Positions 18,143-25,997 of a stretch of 64,000 nt of DNA are shown here, in pieces. The number at the start of each line of letters is the position of its first letter. The first letter of the stretch is position 1. The position numbers were made by a program, and so were the translations under genes. Source of the DNA: Paenibacillus sp. HWE-109 (GTDB lineage: Bacteria; Bacillota; Bacilli; Paenibacillales; NBRC-103111). The stretch lies in assembly GCF_022163125.1 (NCBI RefSeq), contig NZ_CP091881.1, forward strand, positions 7,145,001 to 7,209,000. Direction: 5' to 3'. A model generated the notes under the pieces. That model saw only the letters and a program-made list of their open reading frames with translations. It was not told where the DNA came from and ran no database searches.

Positions 18143-18369
18143 GCATATTTTTCTTCCAGTTCAGCTAGGCGCTTGGATTCAGCCATACGTTCATCTAATG
18201 TTGGTAACGCATCATCCCCAAAGGTCTCTTGATATTCCTTTACCCAGTTACGGATGGTTTTTGGCGATACATCATATCTTCGCGAAAGAACACCCGTCTT
18301 AATTCCACCAAGCGCTTCTTGAGCTACCTTGAAACGCACTTCTTCAAACACCTTGTTACGTTGTTGCAC
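18010..18369 (-). CDS. IS3-family transposase OrfA (helix-turn-helix)
   Basis: This 119-codon frame opens with a transposase_8-type helix-turn-helix (FKVAQEALGGIKTGVLSRRYDVSPKTIRNWVKEY), followed by a leucine-rich coiled coil (LAELEEKYACALKALGEKELENNIL) used for multimerisation. The heptamer AAAAAAG on the minus strand (18076-18082) lies in the overlap with OrfB and is a standard -1 slippage site. After the slip, translation would continue in the OrfB frame at about KKVQPCLEDKL. Confidence 0.9.
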   Translation of the reverse strand: MQQRNKVFEEVRFKVAQEALGGIKTGVLSRRYDVSPKTIRNWVKEYQETFGDDALPTLDERMAESKRLAELEEKYACALKALGEKELENNILRELVKKSSPASKINSTLPKRSSSRDIP

Positions 18370-18445
18370 GGTATTCGCCTCCCTAATAAAAAGTGTACCT
18401 TATTTCCCGTGGTATTCTCCAATCTAATTAGGGGGCTTAATAGAA

Positions 18446-18592
18446 TAGCGGACCCTAAAGACTCTTATTTCCGGCGAAACCACACATAAACTCCCCCAAA
18501 TGAAGCAATAGGAGCCTCTAGGAGCTCTTAGTTGCGCTAAAAGTGGCAATTTCACACAAATAGAAGCCCTTGGAGACTCTTATCAGGAGGCA
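18446..18592. repeat. Degenerate copies of the CTAAAGACTCTTAT repeat family
   Basis: AATAGCGGACCCTAAAGACT at 18446 onward matches the left arm of the 114-bp units at 48 kb (AATAACGGCCCCTAAAGACT). Further on, CACAAATAGAAGCCCTTGGA resembles the right arm in the other order. The stretch directly abuts the right end of the IS element and holds no credible gene; it fills the 186 bp between the IS and the GH88 stop. Confidence 0.55.
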
Positions 18593-18622
18593 AAACCTAT
18601 GGATACGGCTCAGCTTTTCACT

Positions 18623-19750
18623 CTACCAGAACAGCTCGCCATGCCCAAGCAAACGAGATAGTCCCTCTACGAAGTAATAGTCCCCGTAGATGAGCGGCAC
18701 ATCGATATTCTTGCCCTCTGGGTAATGGCTCGTCCCATGCAGGATCAGCCCCTCTTCAGCTTCTGAGTCCCAAGCGCCGTAGTTCACGTACAGCGAATGC
18801 AGAATTCTCTCGCCCGCCTGGCGGTAAAGGACGCTTTCCTGCTCGCTGACTTGATCAGCGAGCAGCAGCAAGCCGCAGGCTGCGCAAGCGCCAGCCGAGG
18901 AGTCACGGTAAGCCGTCACATCATCCGGCAACCGGAAGTCCCAATGCGGCACATGATCCTCCGGCAAGTTAGCCAAGAAGAAATGCGCAGCGCGCTTAGC
19001 GCCATGCAAGTATCGTTCATCTCCCGTATGGAGATGACTCAAAGCCATGCCGTAGATCGCCCACGCCGTGCCGCGCGACCAAGCAGAGTCAGGGGCGAAG
19101 CCCTGCCCGCCATTCACTTCGAGCTGCTCGCCCGTGTGCGGATCGAAGATCACGATATGGTTCACGGAGCCATCCGGACGGAGGAAGTGCTCCAGCGCCA
19201 TGTCGGCATGCCGGACGGCGATCTGCTTGTACCGCGGGTCTCCAGTCGTATCGGAGGCCCAATGTAGCAGCGGCAGGTTCATCAGGCAATCGATGATGGC
19301 CCAGCCGGCATTGTCTTCCCCTTCGCGCCAAGGATTCCAGGCGCGAATGAAGTTCCCCTGCACGTTGAACCGTGCAGCCAGCAAATTCGCGGCGAGCAGG
19401 CCGCGACGCTTGGAATCCTCCGCGCCCAGCAGTTTGTAGCGCGCAACGCTCGTCAGTGTCCACATAAAGCCGATATCATGGTCTAAGCGGTAGTAATCCG
19501 CGATGACCTGATCGAGCTGCTGCTCACAGGACTCGGCCAGTAGCTTCAGCTGCTCGTCCTTGCTCTCGCGATACAACAGCCAGAGCAGACCAGGCCAGAA
19601 ACCAGCTGTCCACCAGTAGGCAGGTTCCAGCTTGTATTCGCCCTGCACACTGGCATGCGGGAAACCGTCTCCGATTCGTTTGCTTGTTCTTGCAACCTTA
19701 GCAGCAGTCTTCTGCCAAGCTCCCTGCGCCCAACCAGCGTGTATACTCAT
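18623..19750 (-). CDS. Glycoside hydrolase family 88, unsaturated glucuronyl hydrolase
   Basis: This 375-residue cytoplasmic enzyme should hydrate and split unsaturated uronic acids from oligosaccharides released by polysaccharide lyases. The family signatures are present: WWTAGFWPGLLWLLY (46-60), LDHDIGFMW with candidate catalytic D92, and IIDCLMNLPLLHW with D154. These correspond to the two catalytic aspartates of Bacillus UGL. There is no signal peptide. The start has GGGAGTGAGCTTGC before ATG. It lies 18 bp after the heparinase-family gene on the same strand, so the two form a uronic-acid polysaccharide degradation operon. Confidence 0.9.
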   Translation of the reverse strand: MSIHAGWAQGAWQKTAAKVARTSKRIGDGFPHASVQGEYKLEPAYWWTAGFWPGLLWLLYRESKDEQLKLLAESCEQQLDQVIADYYRLDHDIGFMWTLTSVARYKLLGAEDSKRRGLLAANLLAARFNVQGNFIRAWNPWREGEDNAGWAIIDCLMNLPLLHWASDTTGDPRYKQIAVRHADMALEHFLRPDGSVNHIVIFDPHTGEQLEVNGGQGFAPDSAWSRGTAWAIYGMALSHLHTGDERYLHGAKRAAHFFLANLPEDHVPHWDFRLPDDVTAYRDSSAGACAACGLLLLADQVSEQESVLYRQAGERILHSLYVNYGAWDSEAEEGLILHGTSHYPEGKNIDVPLIYGDYYFVEGLSRLLGHGELFW

Positions 19751-19768
19751 GCAAGCTCACTCCCTATC

Positions 19769-21667
19769 TCAGTATTCGAAGGTAAATTGAAATGTTGTTG
19801 AAACGCTTAAATTTCCCTGCTGACTTAACTTCCCTGTGAAATCAAGGGCATAGCACTCACGTCGATTCTCGTAATGATCATCGTGGATGAACATCTGGAC
19901 TGACCAGTCGAATTGACGCTGGTCATAGGTGATGTAAAGCCGCGCCTCATCCGTCGGCGCGATCAAGATCCGCCCATCCTCCAGCTGCCGCGGAGAATGC
20001 CATGACATGAAGCGCTCCACAACGCTTTCCGGCGCTTCTGCATAAAGAAAGCTGTCCGACACCTCCAGCGTGGGCGGAACTGTCTTGCGCCACGTGAAGC
20101 GTCGCACTAGTTCTTGCAGCTTCGCTAAGCCATAGGCTCCAGCAATGTCCACTACAAGCACGTCCTGCTCGTCGGTTTGGCTGATCTCGAGCAGCTTCGC
20201 GCGATAATCGGCCCCGGCTTGCTGGTACAAGCCATCGAGGATCGGAACGGAATGCCCCTGTGACCCATTGCACAGAATCTCGTAGCGGTCCGGCCCAAAA
20301 TACGCGCGCGTATAGCGGCCGCTCCCCAAATCGGCAAGCAGCGTCTCTCCTTGAGCGTACAGCAGGAAATTGCCAAGATCGTTATGATTGTGCGGCTCAT
20401 CATTATGGCCGCCTTTGGCTGCAAAAACGAACGTGCCAGCAGGCTGAATTTGTCTGGAGATGAGCCACTGCGCATCGGGTAAATAATAAGAGGCTGTCGG
20501 CCACGGACTGCCTCCCGCATCCTCGCGGGACCATAACAAGTTCCGCAGCGCCGATGCCCAGCGGCTGCAGTGGTCATCCCTGAAGCCAGCGCGCAAAGAA
20601 AGCTCCGGATGCTCCATCTCCGGATAAAGCTGTTTCAGATAGCTGCTGAGACCCATGAAGATACCCGCCTGCCAATGGGAGTCGGAGAAATTCACAACCT
20701 TCCGTCCATCCATGAAGCATTTCTGTTGGAACAAGGCCACCTGCCGCACCTTGTCATCTTGGAACCAGTCTACGGCACCGCCGGTTCGCCGTTTAATCAA
20801 ATCAGCGGCATACGTGAAGTAGCCGAATCCGTACTGCCAGTACATGTACCCTTCGGTACAGGCGCCGTCTTCCTCGAAGCCGCTCAGGTACGAGGCCAGC
20901 GCAGGGAACACGCGCGTCAGGACTGCGGCTAGCTCAGCCTCATCAGGCAGCAGATAGATCGCTGCCGCGGCAATGGAGCCTCCGCAGACAGAGGCCCAGT
21001 TGTGCGTCTGCGTCTCCCACCTGCTGGGAGCCTGCATCATCAGCGGCCGCAGCACGCGGCGCAGCACCTCTTCGCGAATCCTCACGCGAAGCAGGGCAGG
21101 CATCGCTTCGCCGAGCAGCACGCTGATTTCACTCAGCGCGAAGGCGGTCTCCGCGGAGAACAGATCAATCGTGAAGGCTTCCTCGGCACCTCGGCTGAGT
21201 CCTTCTGGACTTGGACTCCCCGTTATTGCCCCGGCACCTTGTTCGCGCATCTCCGGCCCCTGCATAATATGTGCTGGCAAACACCACGTATACTCATCCA
21301 AGATGGACCAAATTGTATTCATAAGAGCCTCTGTATAAACGCCCTTCTCCTCTTCTAACCACGCTAACAGACCAAATGTCGTCAAGCGATTCCGACGACC
21401 GAAATACACTTGCTCATATTCAATTCGCGAGCCCTTGTCCGCGTATAAGCGAAACAAGGCATAGCTGAGCTCTGGCATGGATGTCTCCAGCAGCTTGCTT
21501 CCCTCTGTCCGAATCTCCTCCACCAACTCTGCGCCGTGTCTGCCTTGCAGCAAACGCGCCTTCACTTGCTCCGGCGCTTCTCCGTTTAACAGCAGGTCCA
21601 ATGGCTCCATACTCACATTCCGCAAGGCAGTCTTCAAACTTTCCAAGTTCCCAGTTGGTACATTCAC
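19769..21667 (-). CDS. Heparinase II/III family polysaccharide lyase or hydrolase
   Basis: The protein (about 632 residues from the GTG at 21667) has a helical toroid N-terminal half and a beta-sheet C-terminal half. The Heparinase II/III signature occurs around GGHNDEPHNHNDLGNFLLYA (residues ~410-430), with histidines suited to metal or substrate binding. The start is uncertain: a TTG at 21772 gives 667 residues but begins in unconvincing sequence without a ribosome site, and ATG at 21610 is also possible. No signal peptide is evident, so it probably acts on imported oligosaccharides. With the GH88 gene it should process unsaturated uronate-containing sugars. Confidence 0.85.
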   Translation of the reverse strand: MNVPTGNLESLKTALRNVSMEPLDLLLNGEAPEQVKARLLQGRHGAELVEEIRTEGSKLLETSMPELSYALFRLYADKGSRIEYEQVYFGRRNRLTTFGLLAWLEEEKGVYTEALMNTIWSILDEYTWCLPAHIMQGPEMREQGAGAITGSPSPEGLSRGAEEAFTIDLFSAETAFALSEISVLLGEAMPALLRVRIREEVLRRVLRPLMMQAPSRWETQTHNWASVCGGSIAAAAIYLLPDEAELAAVLTRVFPALASYLSGFEEDGACTEGYMYWQYGFGYFTYAADLIKRRTGGAVDWFQDDKVRQVALFQQKCFMDGRKVVNFSDSHWQAGIFMGLSSYLKQLYPEMEHPELSLRAGFRDDHCSRWASALRNLLWSREDAGGSPWPTASYYLPDAQWLISRQIQPAGTFVFAAKGGHNDEPHNHNDLGNFLLYAQGETLLADLGSGRYTRAYFGPDRYEILCNGSQGHSVPILDGLYQQAGADYRAKLLEISQTDEQDVLVVDIAGAYGLAKLQELVRRFTWRKTVPPTLEVSDSFLYAEAPESVVERFMSWHSPRQLEDGRILIAPTDEARLYITYDQRQFDWSVQMFIHDDHYENRRECYALDFTGKLSQQGNLSVSTTFQFTFEY

Positions 21668-22015
21668 TGTATTACGACCCACTTTCCTGAATAAAATGTG
21701 AAGGCATCTGCCCTCCGTCGTGTACGTTTCGTAGCGACTCTTATTGGGGAAACAGACTGGAGCTGCCCTCAAAGCCTTACGACCCTAGGGACAGCCCAAC
21801 TTATCTAAGCTATTTTGACTATATCAGAAACTACTTCTTAGCTGAATCAATAATTTTCTGTGTGCGGTCTTGCAGGTTTTTGATTATAAAGGCTATTCTT
21901 CATTCAGCACTTTACCACAAAAAATTACTATAATATGTTAAAATGGAATTTATAGTATCCAAAGAGTTGGATCACATAATTAAAAGGTAGTCTCACGGAA
22001 GGGGTTTAACTAGCC

Positions 22016-22441
22016 ATGCAACGATTCTTAATTTATGCATTAATTGTCGTCATAAGTTACTTTTCCGGAGTTCTATTTTACAAAGCAACACAGAATCTAC
22101 TCGCAATACCTGAAAAAAGCGAGATCAATCTGCTATATCCCTGGATAACTATCTTTTTTCTGTTCTTTGCTCTTCCGATTTATTTGGTAATAATCCTATT
22201 TCTTCGCCTATTCAAGGTTCGTTCAATCATAGTAAATACATTAATAAAGACAGTTATGTTCATAGTGTTTAGCTTGTTTGCAGCTGCTATGGTCCCTTTT
22301 ATGTTCGGTGGTTTTGGCTATTTAGGAAGACCGGAATTTTTCATTTCAGAATTTGCAGTCCTGCTTTATTCATTTTTTATAGGAGCAGCCCTGCTATTTT
22401 CCATCAGTTCGTCCATCGCGGATAGGTATCTGAGTAGGTAG
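22016..22441 (+). CDS. Small four-helix integral membrane protein, unknown function
   Basis: This 141-residue protein is almost entirely hydrophobic, with four membrane segments (about residues 3-25, 44-64, 72-98 and 108-132). A candidate promoter box TATAATATG lies near 21930 and GGAAGGGG about 13 bases before the ATG. It stands alone between the heparinase operon (divergent) and the mhq-type cluster (convergent). No family was recognised. Composition is more AT-rich than its neighbours. The 243-bp gap upstream shows no gene. Confidence 0.6.
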   Translation: MQRFLIYALIVVISYFSGVLFYKATQNLLAIPEKSEINLLYPWITIFFLFFALPIYLVIILFLRLFKVRSIIVNTLIKTVMFIVFSLFAAAMVPFMFGGFGYLGRPEFFISEFAVLLYSFFIGAALLFSISSSIADRYLSR

Positions 22442-22587
22442 AGGTGAGGTGGATCGAAGCTTGAAAAGGCGAAGACTCTACACGTCTCCAATGGAATACC
22501 GGAGTGTAGTCAGGATATGCCGGGAAAACTTGTGGTTGAGGGGCCCCGAGTTATGGACTATAGATATACACCGCACACTCTGCACGC

Positions 22588-22637
22588 AAAATAAGAAGCT
22601 GCCCCCAGCGTTTTCAACCGGGACAGCCTCTTATTTA
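22588..22637 (-). terminator. Terminator of the mhq-type operon
   Basis: On the minus strand AATAAGAGGCTGTCCC pairs with GGGGGCAGCTTCTTATT around a loop and runs into TTTT. It follows the flavin reductase stop by about 30 bp. The preceding stretch 22442-22587 shows no gene. Confidence 0.8.
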
Positions 22638-22668
22638 TACCCATACAGGCTTGAGGAGCTTCAAACTA

Positions 22669-23280
22669 TTACACTGGACGATCGATCTCAAACTGCTCGC
22701 CCAGTTTCGCATAGGAATTGCCAGCTAACCGACTCACAGGCTGAAGTTTTTCGGCGTCGATACGGCCTTGCTCATATAACGACTCGTCAATATGGAATTG
22801 CACGACTCGGCCAATTAATAAGTCGGCGGCCGGAACTCCTTCGCTGCCGCCCACTGGAATAGCTTGCTCCAGCACGCATTCCATCCGAATCTTGGCCTCT
22901 GCGATGCCAGGTACAGCGATCTTCACGCTAGCTGCCGGCGTAAGGCCGGCCAAAGCAACTTCACTTTCATCCGGCGGCAGCGCAGCGGCTGTCTGATTGA
23001 TCTGCTCTATATAAGACTCGTCGGAAATATGAACGACGAAAGCACCTGTATCCACTGCGTTGCGTGAAGTATCCTTGCGAATGCCTTGCTTTCTTTGAAC
23101 TGAGATAGCCACCATCGGTGGATTAGCCGTAACAATTGTGAAGTAGCTGTACGGAGCCGCATTCAGCACGCCCGCTGTCGAGAGGGAGGTGACGAATGCG
23201 ATCGGCCTTGGAATAATACTGCCAATAAGAAGCTTATAATTCTCCCTCTCACTCTGATTGGTAGGATCTATAGGAATCAT
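22669..23280 (-). CDS. Flavin reductase-like FMN-binding split-barrel protein
   Basis: About 203 residues, of the flavin reductase like domain family. Core: RPIAFVTSLSTAGVLNAAPYSYF, with the NAAPYS word that contacts FMN, then PPMVAISVQRKQGIRKDTSRN. Such proteins bind FMN and either reduce it with NAD(P)H or act as flavoenzymes. The start at 23280 has GGGAGG seven bases upstream; the ATG two codons earlier overlaps that site. It lies 30 bp downstream of the MhqD-like hydrolase and closes the electrophile-detoxification operon, so supplying reduced flavin or reducing quinones is a reasonable but unproven role. Confidence 0.85.
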   Translation of the reverse strand: MIPIDPTNQSERENYKLLIGSIIPRPIAFVTSLSTAGVLNAAPYSYFTIVTANPPMVAISVQRKQGIRKDTSRNAVDTGAFVVHISDESYIEQINQTAAALPPDESEVALAGLTPAASVKIAVPGIAEAKIRMECVLEQAIPVGGSEGVPAADLLIGRVVQFHIDESLYEQGRIDAEKLQPVSRLAGNSYAKLGEQFEIDRPV

Positions 23281-23310
23281 GAGCATCCCTCCCCCTTTTC
23301 ACCTGAAGTT

Positions 23311-23922
23311 TTATGCAAAATGAGACTGATACCACACCGCCGCCGCATCCACTTCCGAGCGTGTCAGTTGATGCCCTGCTTGCTCCCAGTGGATCTCGAC
23401 AGCTGCCCCTGCTGCACTCAGCAGTTGATTTAATTCTTCGGTCTCCTGCGGGGAGCAAATCGGGTCGTTCTTCCCCGCCCCGATGAAGATCGGGGTTCCT
23501 GACAGATCCGGCAGCTGGACGCCGCGCCGCGGCACCATCGGATGGTGCAAAACCGCCCCCCGCAGCGCATCCGGGTAGTGGAACAGCAGGCTTCCGGCGA
23601 TGTTGGCACCATTGGAGTAGCCGATCGCTACGAGGTTGCGGCGGTCAAAGCCATATTCCAAAGCCGCCTCGTCTAGGAATTCGTTCACTTCCTTCGTGCG
23701 GAAGATGAGATCTTCCTCATCGAAAATCCCCTCTGCCAGCCTGCGGAAGAACCGCGGCATGCCATTCTCGAGCACATTGCCTCTCACGCTGAGCACCGAC
23801 GAAGTCGGTGCTATCGCTTGAGCCAAGGGCAAGAGGTCACGCTCGGTGCCTCCCGTTCCGTGAAAGAGCACGAGTACCGGAGCCGCAGCATCCGTTCCTT
23901 GCTGATAAATATGCTTCATCAT
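23311..23922 (-). CDS. mhqD: MhqD-like alpha/beta hydrolase (carboxylesterase)
   Basis: This 203-residue hydrolase closely follows B. subtilis MhqD: MKHIYQQGT, FHGTGGTERDLLPLA, RGNVLENGMPRFFRRLAEG. The catalytic triad can be placed as S103 (GYSNGA), D153 (GAGKNDP) and H184 (AGHQLT). In B. subtilis MhqD is made under MhqR control in response to hydroquinones and other electrophiles; its exact substrate is not established. Its ATG overlaps the stop of the upstream dioxygenase by four bases (ATGA), so the two are translationally coupled. Confidence 0.9.
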   Translation of the reverse strand: MMKHIYQQGTDAAAPVLVLFHGTGGTERDLLPLAQAIAPTSSVLSVRGNVLENGMPRFFRRLAEGIFDEEDLIFRTKEVNEFLDEAALEYGFDRRNLVAIGYSNGANIAGSLLFHYPDALRGAVLHHPMVPRRGVQLPDLSGTPIFIGAGKNDPICSPQETEELNQLLSAAGAAVEIHWEQAGHQLTRSEVDAAAVWYQSHFA

Positions 23923-24872
23923 TGTTGATTCGCCTCCAATACGCGCACTGCAATCGGTGGCAGATTGCGTTCAATTTGGGCACGGTTCTCTTCGAACCAT
24001 TCCGGCAGCATCAATTTCTCGCCCAGCGCTTCCGGTTGTTCGTCACGAGCAAAGCCTGGAGGATCGGTAGCAATCTCGAAGAGAATGCCGCCTTCTTCAC
24101 GGAAGTAGATCGCGTTGAAGTATTGACGATCCACAATAGGCGTAGGTTGGAAACCATTCGCTTGCACATGCGCTCTCCAGAGAGCATGCTCTTGATCATC
24201 TTTGGCGCGCCATGCAATATGATGGACCGTACCTGCTCCACCCACACCGTAAGCCATCGGAGTCACATTGATATCAATCACGTTGCCCAGATCACCGAAG
24301 GACGTAAAGCGGGCATAAGCTCCCTCTTGCCCAACTTTCGTAAGGCCCATGACCTGCTCAAGCAGCTGTGAAGTTTTGTCGGGAGCCGTACTGTACAGAA
24401 CAGCGCCACCGAAGCCTTTGATCGCTTTCTCCACAGGCACACCGCCGAATGACCACTGGCTAAGCGCTCCTTGTTCGCGTTCAACGATCTCCATTTTGAG
24501 GCCGTCACGGTCTTCGAATTGCAAGTACGTCTCGTTGAATCTGACTGTTTTTTCAAAAGCAATGCTGAACTGTGTTAACCGATCTTCCCAGAAAGACAGG
24601 CTGCCAGTAGGCACAGCGTATGTCGTAATGCCGACTTGACCGCCGCCTATGCGTCCTTTGCGGGAATGAGCCCAAGGGAAGAAGGTGATGATGGTACCAG
24701 GACTTCCAGCTTCATTGCCAAAATACAGATGGTACACTTCAGGTGCGTCAAAATTGATTGTTTTTTTGATCATGCGAAGTCCTAGGATTCCTGCATAGAA
24801 GTCTACGGTTTCCTGTGCGTTTTGTACGAAAGCGGTTATATGGTGAATCCCTGCAGTTTGTTGTTGTGTCAT
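23919..24872 (-). CDS. mhqO: Ring-cleaving dioxygenase, MhqO/MhqE/MhqA type (two VOC modules)
   Basis: The 317-residue protein has two vicinal-oxygen-chelate modules. Likely metal ligands are H10/H11 (GIHHITAF), a histidine in TVHHIAWRAKDD and a glutamate in GGILFEIATDPPG. Proteins of this group (MhqA, MhqE, MhqO) are hydroquinone-specific putative extradiol dioxygenases induced by 2-methylhydroquinone and catechol. Assignment to MhqO instead of MhqA/E rests on its place beside a DoxX gene, as in B. subtilis mhqNOP; here mhqN (nitroreductase) is absent and mhqD is attached. The start has a moderate site and lies 77 bp after the DoxX gene. Confidence 0.88.
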   Translation of the reverse strand: MTQQQTAGIHHITAFVQNAQETVDFYAGILGLRMIKKTINFDAPEVYHLYFGNEAGSPGTIITFFPWAHSRKGRIGGGQVGITTYAVPTGSLSFWEDRLTQFSIAFEKTVRFNETYLQFEDRDGLKMEIVEREQGALSQWSFGGVPVEKAIKGFGGAVLYSTAPDKTSQLLEQVMGLTKVGQEGAYARFTSFGDLGNVIDINVTPMAYGVGGAGTVHHIAWRAKDDQEHALWRAHVQANGFQPTPIVDRQYFNAIYFREEGGILFEIATDPPGFARDEQPEALGEKLMLPEWFEENRAQIERNLPPIAVRVLEANQQ

Positions 24873-24948
24873 GATATCCAGCTCCTTAGAATTTAGTTTG
24901 TTTGAATGACAATATTTAAGTTTTAATTATGTCCAGACCCAACAGGAA

Positions 24949-25353
24949 TTAGTTGAGCAGTGCATCAATCGAGTAAGTACCTGCGCCCATGACGGCCACA
25001 GCTACTGCAATCGCAAGCAACAGCAAGTTATATTCGTAACCGCCGGCTGTAGCCCAATAGCCATTCTTGCCGTGTACTTTGACAATCGAGACGATCATCG
25101 TCATGGCAATCAGCAGCGCGGCGACAACCGTTCCTAATCCAGCAGCGAACAATAGACCGCCAACAAATTCCATCAATCCAGCGATGACAGCCATTGCAAC
25201 ACCCGGTTTAATGCCGATGGACTCCATCCAACCACCGGTTCCTTTCGGCCCATAGCCTCCGAACCAACCGAACAGTTTCTGTGCCCCATGCCCGACAAAA
25301 CTTAATCCTACAACCAGTCTAATAATTAAAAGTCCCAACGCGATACTCATCAT
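24949..25353 (-). CDS. mhqP: DoxX-family membrane protein (MhqP-like)
   Basis: This 134-residue protein has four membrane segments and the DoxX signature LRLVVG-like IRLVVGLSFVGHGAQKLFGWFGG near the N-terminus. B. subtilis MhqP and CatD belong to this family and accompany dioxygenases in quinone/catechol resistance; the proposed role is as a membrane partner in thiol or quinone redox. The start has GGAGGAGAAAG directly upstream. It is the first gene of the operon and a candidate MhqR operator lies 20 bp upstream of its start. Confidence 0.85.
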   Translation of the reverse strand: MMSIALGLLIIRLVVGLSFVGHGAQKLFGWFGGYGPKGTGGWMESIGIKPGVAMAVIAGLMEFVGGLLFAAGLGTVVAALLIAMTMIVSIVKVHGKNGYWATAGGYEYNLLLLAIAVAVAVMGAGTYSIDALLN

Positions 25354-25372
25354 CTTTCTCCTCCAATTTAAG

Positions 25373-25390
25373 AATCTTTATTTTAAGACA
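25373..25390. promoter_or_regulatory. Candidate MhqR operator upstream of the DoxX gene
   Basis: AATCTTTATTTTAAGACA has arms ATCTT and AAGAC at the same spacing as the site at 25922-25939 and as the B. subtilis MhqR box (ATCT...AGAT). It lies about 20 bp upstream of the operon's first start codon, suitable for blocking transcription. Confidence 0.6.
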
Positions 25391-25433
25391 TTTGATAAAA
25401 GGTTAAGCAGTTAACGCCTCTTGACGAGGGCAA

Positions 25434-25877
25434 CTACTTAAAACCATCCTGAGCAAACTTGCCTAGCTTCTTTAACAATTGACTGGCGACCTTCTTTTCC
25501 TCCTGCGTAAGACCCGCTACTGCGTTCTCAATCACCAAAGTATGCTGAGGAAAAATGTCTTCGATATACTGCTTTCCTTTATCTGTAATCTCTGCGTAAA
25601 TGAGCCTACGGTCCTCGGTTGATGTCTTGCGCTTCACGAACTCTTTCTTCTCGAGTTTATCCACGACATAAGTGATGTTGCCGCTGCTCATCAGCACCTT
25701 GCTGCCAATCTGTTGAATCGCTTGTGCGCCTTTATGATATAAAAGTTCGAGCACACCGAACTCGGTGCGATTCAAACCGTGACTTCGAATATCGCGGTCC
25801 CCGTGGGCATTCACCCATTCACTGGCTCTGGAAAGTGCAATGTAAAGATCTAAGGAATCATTCCTTGCTTCACTCAT
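25434..25877 (-). CDS. mhqR: MarR-family regulator, MhqR-like
   Basis: This 147-residue winged-helix protein has the MarR pattern GLNRTEFGVLELLYHKGAQAIQQIGSKVLMSSGNITYVVDKLEKKEFVKR (about 34-83) and the wing DRRLIYAEIT. Its neighbours are the same families that MhqR represses in B. subtilis, and operator-like palindromes lie both before its own gene and before the downstream operon. It probably derepresses them when quinones or similar electrophiles are present. It has few cysteines, as for MhqR, so thiol-based sensing is not evident. GAGGTGAACGAAG precedes the ATG. Confidence 0.85.
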   Translation of the reverse strand: MSEARNDSLDLYIALSRASEWVNAHGDRDIRSHGLNRTEFGVLELLYHKGAQAIQQIGSKVLMSSGNITYVVDKLEKKEFVKRKTSTEDRRLIYAEITDKGKQYIEDIFPQHTLVIENAVAGLTQEEKKVASQLLKKLGKFAQDGFK

Positions 25878-25921
25878 CTTCGTTCACCTCATTTCCTAGT
25901 GTTCGTCGTCTGCGTTGCAAC

Positions 25922-25939
25922 TATCTTGAATTAAAGATA
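25922..25939. promoter_or_regulatory. Candidate MhqR operator at the regulator's own promoter
   Basis: TATCTTGAATTAAAGATA is a near-perfect 18-bp palindrome resembling the B. subtilis MhqR operator (TATCTCGAATTCGAGATA, recalled from the literature). A second imperfect copy, TACTTTATTTAAAGATA, overlaps its right edge at 25938-25954, making a double site. Confidence 0.7.
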
Positions 25940-25997
25940 CTTTATTTAAAGATAAATGTCAACAGCTATTTTATAAAAAAGGACTGCCCCAAAAGAT

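Larger units (their letters stand above)
17023..18436 (-). mobile_element. IS3-family insertion sequence (IS150-like), apparently intact
   Basis: Two overlapping minus-strand reading frames with an A6G slippery sequence form a complete IS3-type transposase. The unit is bounded by inverted GCCCCCTAATT at 17023-17033 and 18426-18436. Inside these lie GGAGAAT and, at equal distance, AAGGT on both ends, so the ends are imperfect inverted repeats. No clear target duplication was found outside those bounds. Alternatively the outer 11-mers belong to a target palindrome (GCCCCCTAATTAGGGGGC) that was split by insertion. The exact ends are therefore uncertain by about a dozen bases. Confidence 0.82.

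Noticed and set aside
21667..21772. TTG start of the heparinase-family protein at 21772
   Set aside because: No ribosome site, and the extra 35 residues look unlike a protein start; a GTG at 21667 was preferred though not proven.
22449..22862. 137-codon plus-strand frame opposite the flavin reductase
   Set aside because: It runs through the terminator and antisense to a well-supported gene, and has no family resemblance or good ribosome site.
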